Shown: positions 61,299-64,000 of the stretch, in pieces | Layout of the letters: every line of letters starts with the position of its first letter | How positions within the stretch are numbered: position 1 is the first letter of the stretch | NCBI GenBank assembly: GCA_021464245.1 | Contig: JADCRB010000122.1 | Coordinates: 217,004-281,003 of the forward strand | Length of the DNA stretch: 64,000 bases | Direction of reading: 5' to 3' | From: Carallia brachiata | Lineage: Eukaryota > Streptophyta > Magnoliopsida > Malpighiales > Rhizophoraceae | Translations under genes and position numbers: made by a program | The notes under the pieces: model-generated | What the model was told of the DNA's origin: nothing | The model's input: only the letters and a program-made list of their open reading frames with translations | The model's database searches: none

Positions 61299-64000
61299 CT
61301 CTTTGCAATGCAGAAAATAAAAGCATTAGCTTCTTTTGCCTCGAAGAGTGAAGGAAATTTAGGCCATATGATAATCATCTAGTTGATTCTTGATATGTTT
61401 TTATGCTTATCTCTCAGTTTCAACACCTATTGTTTCTTTTGTGTGCCAGGGTGGACCTCCTCCTGCTCTGGTCAAGGCTGAGGTTCCATGGTCTGCTAGA
61501 AGGGGTAATCTTTCTGAGAAAGCACGTGTCCTGAAGACTGTAAAGGGGTAATTTAAATGACTTTTTGTATACCTGTTTGGCATAAGTGAAAGAATTATAA
61601 GCAACTGGAATATCTCTCCATCCTGAAAGTAGTTTGTGTCTGCAGGCTCATGCTTGGACTTGACTGTTAAGTTAAATATTGTCTGCACCTTTGGGCTATT
61701 ACTATCTTCAATCTGTTTATAATTTGTTTCACTGTTAATTTGTTTCTTATTTTACAATGTGATTCTATCAATCACATCTTATCCTAAAAAAGCAACATGT
61801 GGTAAACATCAATAATTTTAGTTATGGGGCTGAAAATTTGCCGTTATCCATTTAAGAGTATAAAGTTATCTTCTCTATCAAGGACCCTTTACAGTCTTGT
61901 AGATTGCATTTACGGAAATCAATTAATAAATCATGCATTATGAATGCTATCCTCTGTACCTCTGTGTCACCGCTAGTTGGATAATAAGGATTAAAATATC
62001 TTCCTTATTATAATCTCATCGTGTCAATTTTGTTCTTGTATTTGCACAATTGCTTGATGTTATTCATGTAAAAGCATGGTCATTGCTTTGTGGATGTTAG
62101 CAGAAGCTTTAAAGGATAGCTGCAACATATGATGCGAAGTATCTATAGGTTATATGAATGGATCTTTCTGTTTCCTATGCAGGATACTGAACAAGCTCAC
62201 CCCTGAGAAGTTCGATCTTCTCAAGGGTCAACTCATAGACTCTGGCATCACATCAGCTGACATTTTAAAGGTCAATTTACTTTGTGTGTGCTTGTTCTCT
62301 TAACCATTATTGTACTGGCAATTGGGCTTACAGTTTGATTTCAATACAGGGTGTGATATCATTAATATTTGACAAGGCTGTTCTGGAACCCACATTTTGT
62401 CCCATGTATGCACAGCTTTGTGCTGATCTGAATGAGAAGCTACCCCCATTCCCATCTGATGAACCTGGTGGGAAAGATATCACATTTAAGCGAGTCCTCT
62501 TGAATAATTGCCAGGAGGCATTTGAGGGAGCTGATAAACTGAGGGAGGAAGAAAGGCAGATGACAGCTCCTGAGCAAGAGCTTGAGCGTGGGGATAAAGA
62601 AAGATTGGTCAAACTTCGTACCCTGGGGAACATTCGTTTGATTGGAGAGCTTCTGAAGCAGAAGATGGTTCCTGAAAAGATTGTCCACCATATTGTTCAG
62701 GTTAACCCTGAGACTTCTTTTGTTATTTAAGCTTTTATTGTTTCTTATGAGGAAATTTTGTGGTATAGATGTTGTCTTCTGGATGCTTATGGTAATTTCC
62801 AATATGAAACAGGAGCTTCTGGGACCTGATAACAAAATTTGTCCTGCTGAAGAGAATGTTGAGGCCATATGCCAGTTTTTCAATACTATTGGTAAGCAGC
62901 TTGACGAGAGCCCAAAGTCACGCCGCATAAATGATATGTATTTCAGTCGGTTGAAGGAATTGTCACCCAATCCTCAGCTGGTTCCAAGACTGAGGTTTAT
63001 GATTCGAGATGTTCTTGATCTGCGGGTGAACAACTGGGTTCCCAGGCGTGAAGAGGTAGGCGCTTATGCTATTAGTTTTTAATTGATGGATGTGTATATT
63101 CAGAATTTAGTGTTTAGAACTGTGTTAGTGGCTACATTATTGACAGGTCAAAGCCAAAACCATCACGGAGATCCATTCCGAGGCTGAAAAAAGTCTCGGC
63201 CTAGTACAAGGTGCTACTGCGAGCATTAGAAATAGCCGTGGAGTTATTTCTGCAGCTCCAGGGAATATCAACCGACCTGGCACTGGGGGTATGATGCCTG
63301 GCATGCCAATAACTAGGAGAATGCCTGGGATTGATACTGATAATTGGGAGATACCCAGAACACGGCCTATGCCAAGGGGTGATGGACCGGTCATGCAGGC
63401 TGCCAGCCGGGTGCAATCACCAATGTTGAATAAGGCGACATCACTGAATACAAGGTTCTTGCCTCAGGGTAGTGGTGGCTTTATAAGTGGAAGAAGTAGC
63501 GCCCTCTTGCAGGGTAGTGGTGCCCCACCTTATGTTACTTCTAGCTTTGGTTTTAGCACAGAGGCTCCTACCCAAGTAGCTGCACCTAGTGAAACTTTTT
63601 CTACTCCTTATACACCTCCGGTATCAGAGAAACCTGTGCCACCAGCTGTGAAGTTGAATTCTGATGAACTTAGGAGAAAAACAGTCTTACTTCTTCAGGA
63701 ATATTTCAGTATCCGGCTTGTGGATGAAGCATTGCAGTGTGTGGAAGAATTAAAATCTCCAGCCTACCACCCTGAGGTTGTTAAGGAAGCTATCCTCCTT
63801 GGACTGGAGGAAAACCCACCCTGTGTTGAACCAGTTGCCAAACTTTTGGCAGATTTATTTGCCAAGGAGGTTCTTACTGCTAGGGACATAGGGACTGGGT
63901 GTTTGCTGTATGGTTCTATGCTTGATGATATTGGCATTGACTTGCCTAAAGCACCTAAGAATTTTGGTGTGAAATGTGGTTGGCAAGTTGTTTTGGCGGG
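58683..64000 (+). CDS. eIFiso4G translation initiation scaffold, partial (cut by right edge)
   Basis: This encodes the plant-specific scaffold of the eIF(iso)4F cap complex, joining eIFiso4E, eIF4A and eIF3 in the cytosol. Exons: 58683-58856, 60242-60313, 60709-60804, 60998-61222, 61450-61547, 62183-62270, 62350-62700, 62813-63055, 63147 to beyond 64000; phases join throughout. The start [16 protein letters not shown] is typical of the family. Exon 2 holds YAREQLL, a YxxxxL-phi site for binding the cap-binding protein. The MIF4G domain spans exons 6-8 ([16 protein letters not shown], then [17 protein letters not shown]). The MA3 domain opens with [20 protein letters not shown] in exon 9. In the last ~35 bases the conserved block after KNFG, normally like GE(I/M)VGKLVLAG, reads [11 protein letters not shown], as if several small indels were present. 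Upstream are CT-rich leader sequence and no clear TATA box. Confidence 0.92.
59586..59780. repeat. ~50-bp minisatellite in eIFiso4G intron 1
   Basis: Two well-matched 49-50-bp units (59682-59730 and 59731-59780), each beginning gtctcgttctgcctgg and containing catgccgcgtgtt or catgccacgtgtt. More diverged relatives lie upstream at 59586-59631 (cgttctgccgggttgag). They are in the first intron and do not affect coding. Confidence 0.65.
61245..61297. repeat. (GT)n microsatellite in eIFiso4G intron 4
   Basis: About 25 GT units begin roughly 25 bp after the donor site at 61223. This intron lies between the exons ending at 61222 and starting at 61450. A likely length-variable marker. Confidence 0.9.

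Noticed and set aside
1..64000. tRNA, rRNA, CRISPR array or organellar insert
   Set aside because: I scanned for B-box-like words, ribosomal cores and regular direct repeats with spacers. Only SINE-type tRNA relics were seen, and no CRISPR or organelle-like block.

Overview
The window reads as nuclear DNA of a eudicot plant. It is AT-rich and holds widely spaced multi-exon genes with GT-AG introns, a secondary-wall cellulose synthase, a phage-type plastid RNA polymerase, a plastid IF3, an eIFiso4G, an Au-family SINE and many small inverted-repeat elements. I cannot name the species. Exon borders were placed by eye from homology, reading-frame phase and splice signals.

Layout. 1-4.48 kb is gene-free: a ~30-bp minisatellite and a possible TIR element. 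4.67-7.39 kb (+) is a P-class PPR gene (At4g30825/BFA2 type) whose frame is broken three times. 9.12-17.09 kb (-) is a 19-exon plastid RNA polymerase (RPOTp/SCA3 type) with one frame break in exon 1. 17.1-21.9 kb is repeat-rich: a nested tandem array and an LTR-like end. 21.92-24.54 kb (-) is a DUF593/GTD-binding (myosin-binding) gene with an 8-codon last exon and a probable leader intron. 26.30-28.41 kb (-) is an intact calcineurin-B-like EF-hand gene. 28.5-37.6 kb is gene-poor: two related fold-back elements, an ACCGGTT-rich element and a ~230-315-bp repeat family at 34.7-37.0 kb. 37.64-42.30 kb (-) is CESA7/IRX3 in 13 exons, with a one-base frame break in exon 12. 45.52-49.46 kb (-) is a plastid IF3 with three apparent frame breaks. 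50.93-52.89 kb (-) is an intronless cytosolic HSP70 with a heat-shock element upstream. 53.1-58.6 kb is intergenic. 58.68 kb to the right edge (+) is a partial eIFiso4G.

The genes do not form one pathway. Three are linked to plastid gene expression (PPR RNA stabiliser, RPOTp, IF3). The others act in cytosolic translation, protein folding, calcium signalling, organelle movement and wall synthesis. From memory, IF3, RPOTp, eIFiso4G and a DUF593 gene are also neighbours on Arabidopsis chromosome 2, so the order looks like old conserved synteny.

The clearest anomaly is a set of about eight small indels in otherwise well-conserved coding exons. Most are a single base, and several lie in or beside short homopolymers. 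I favour residual long-read consensus error over parallel loss of four genes, but the sequence alone cannot decide. I found no convincing undescribed gene system. The least explained structures are the repeat family at 34.7-37.0 kb and the nested array at 18.9-19.4 kb.
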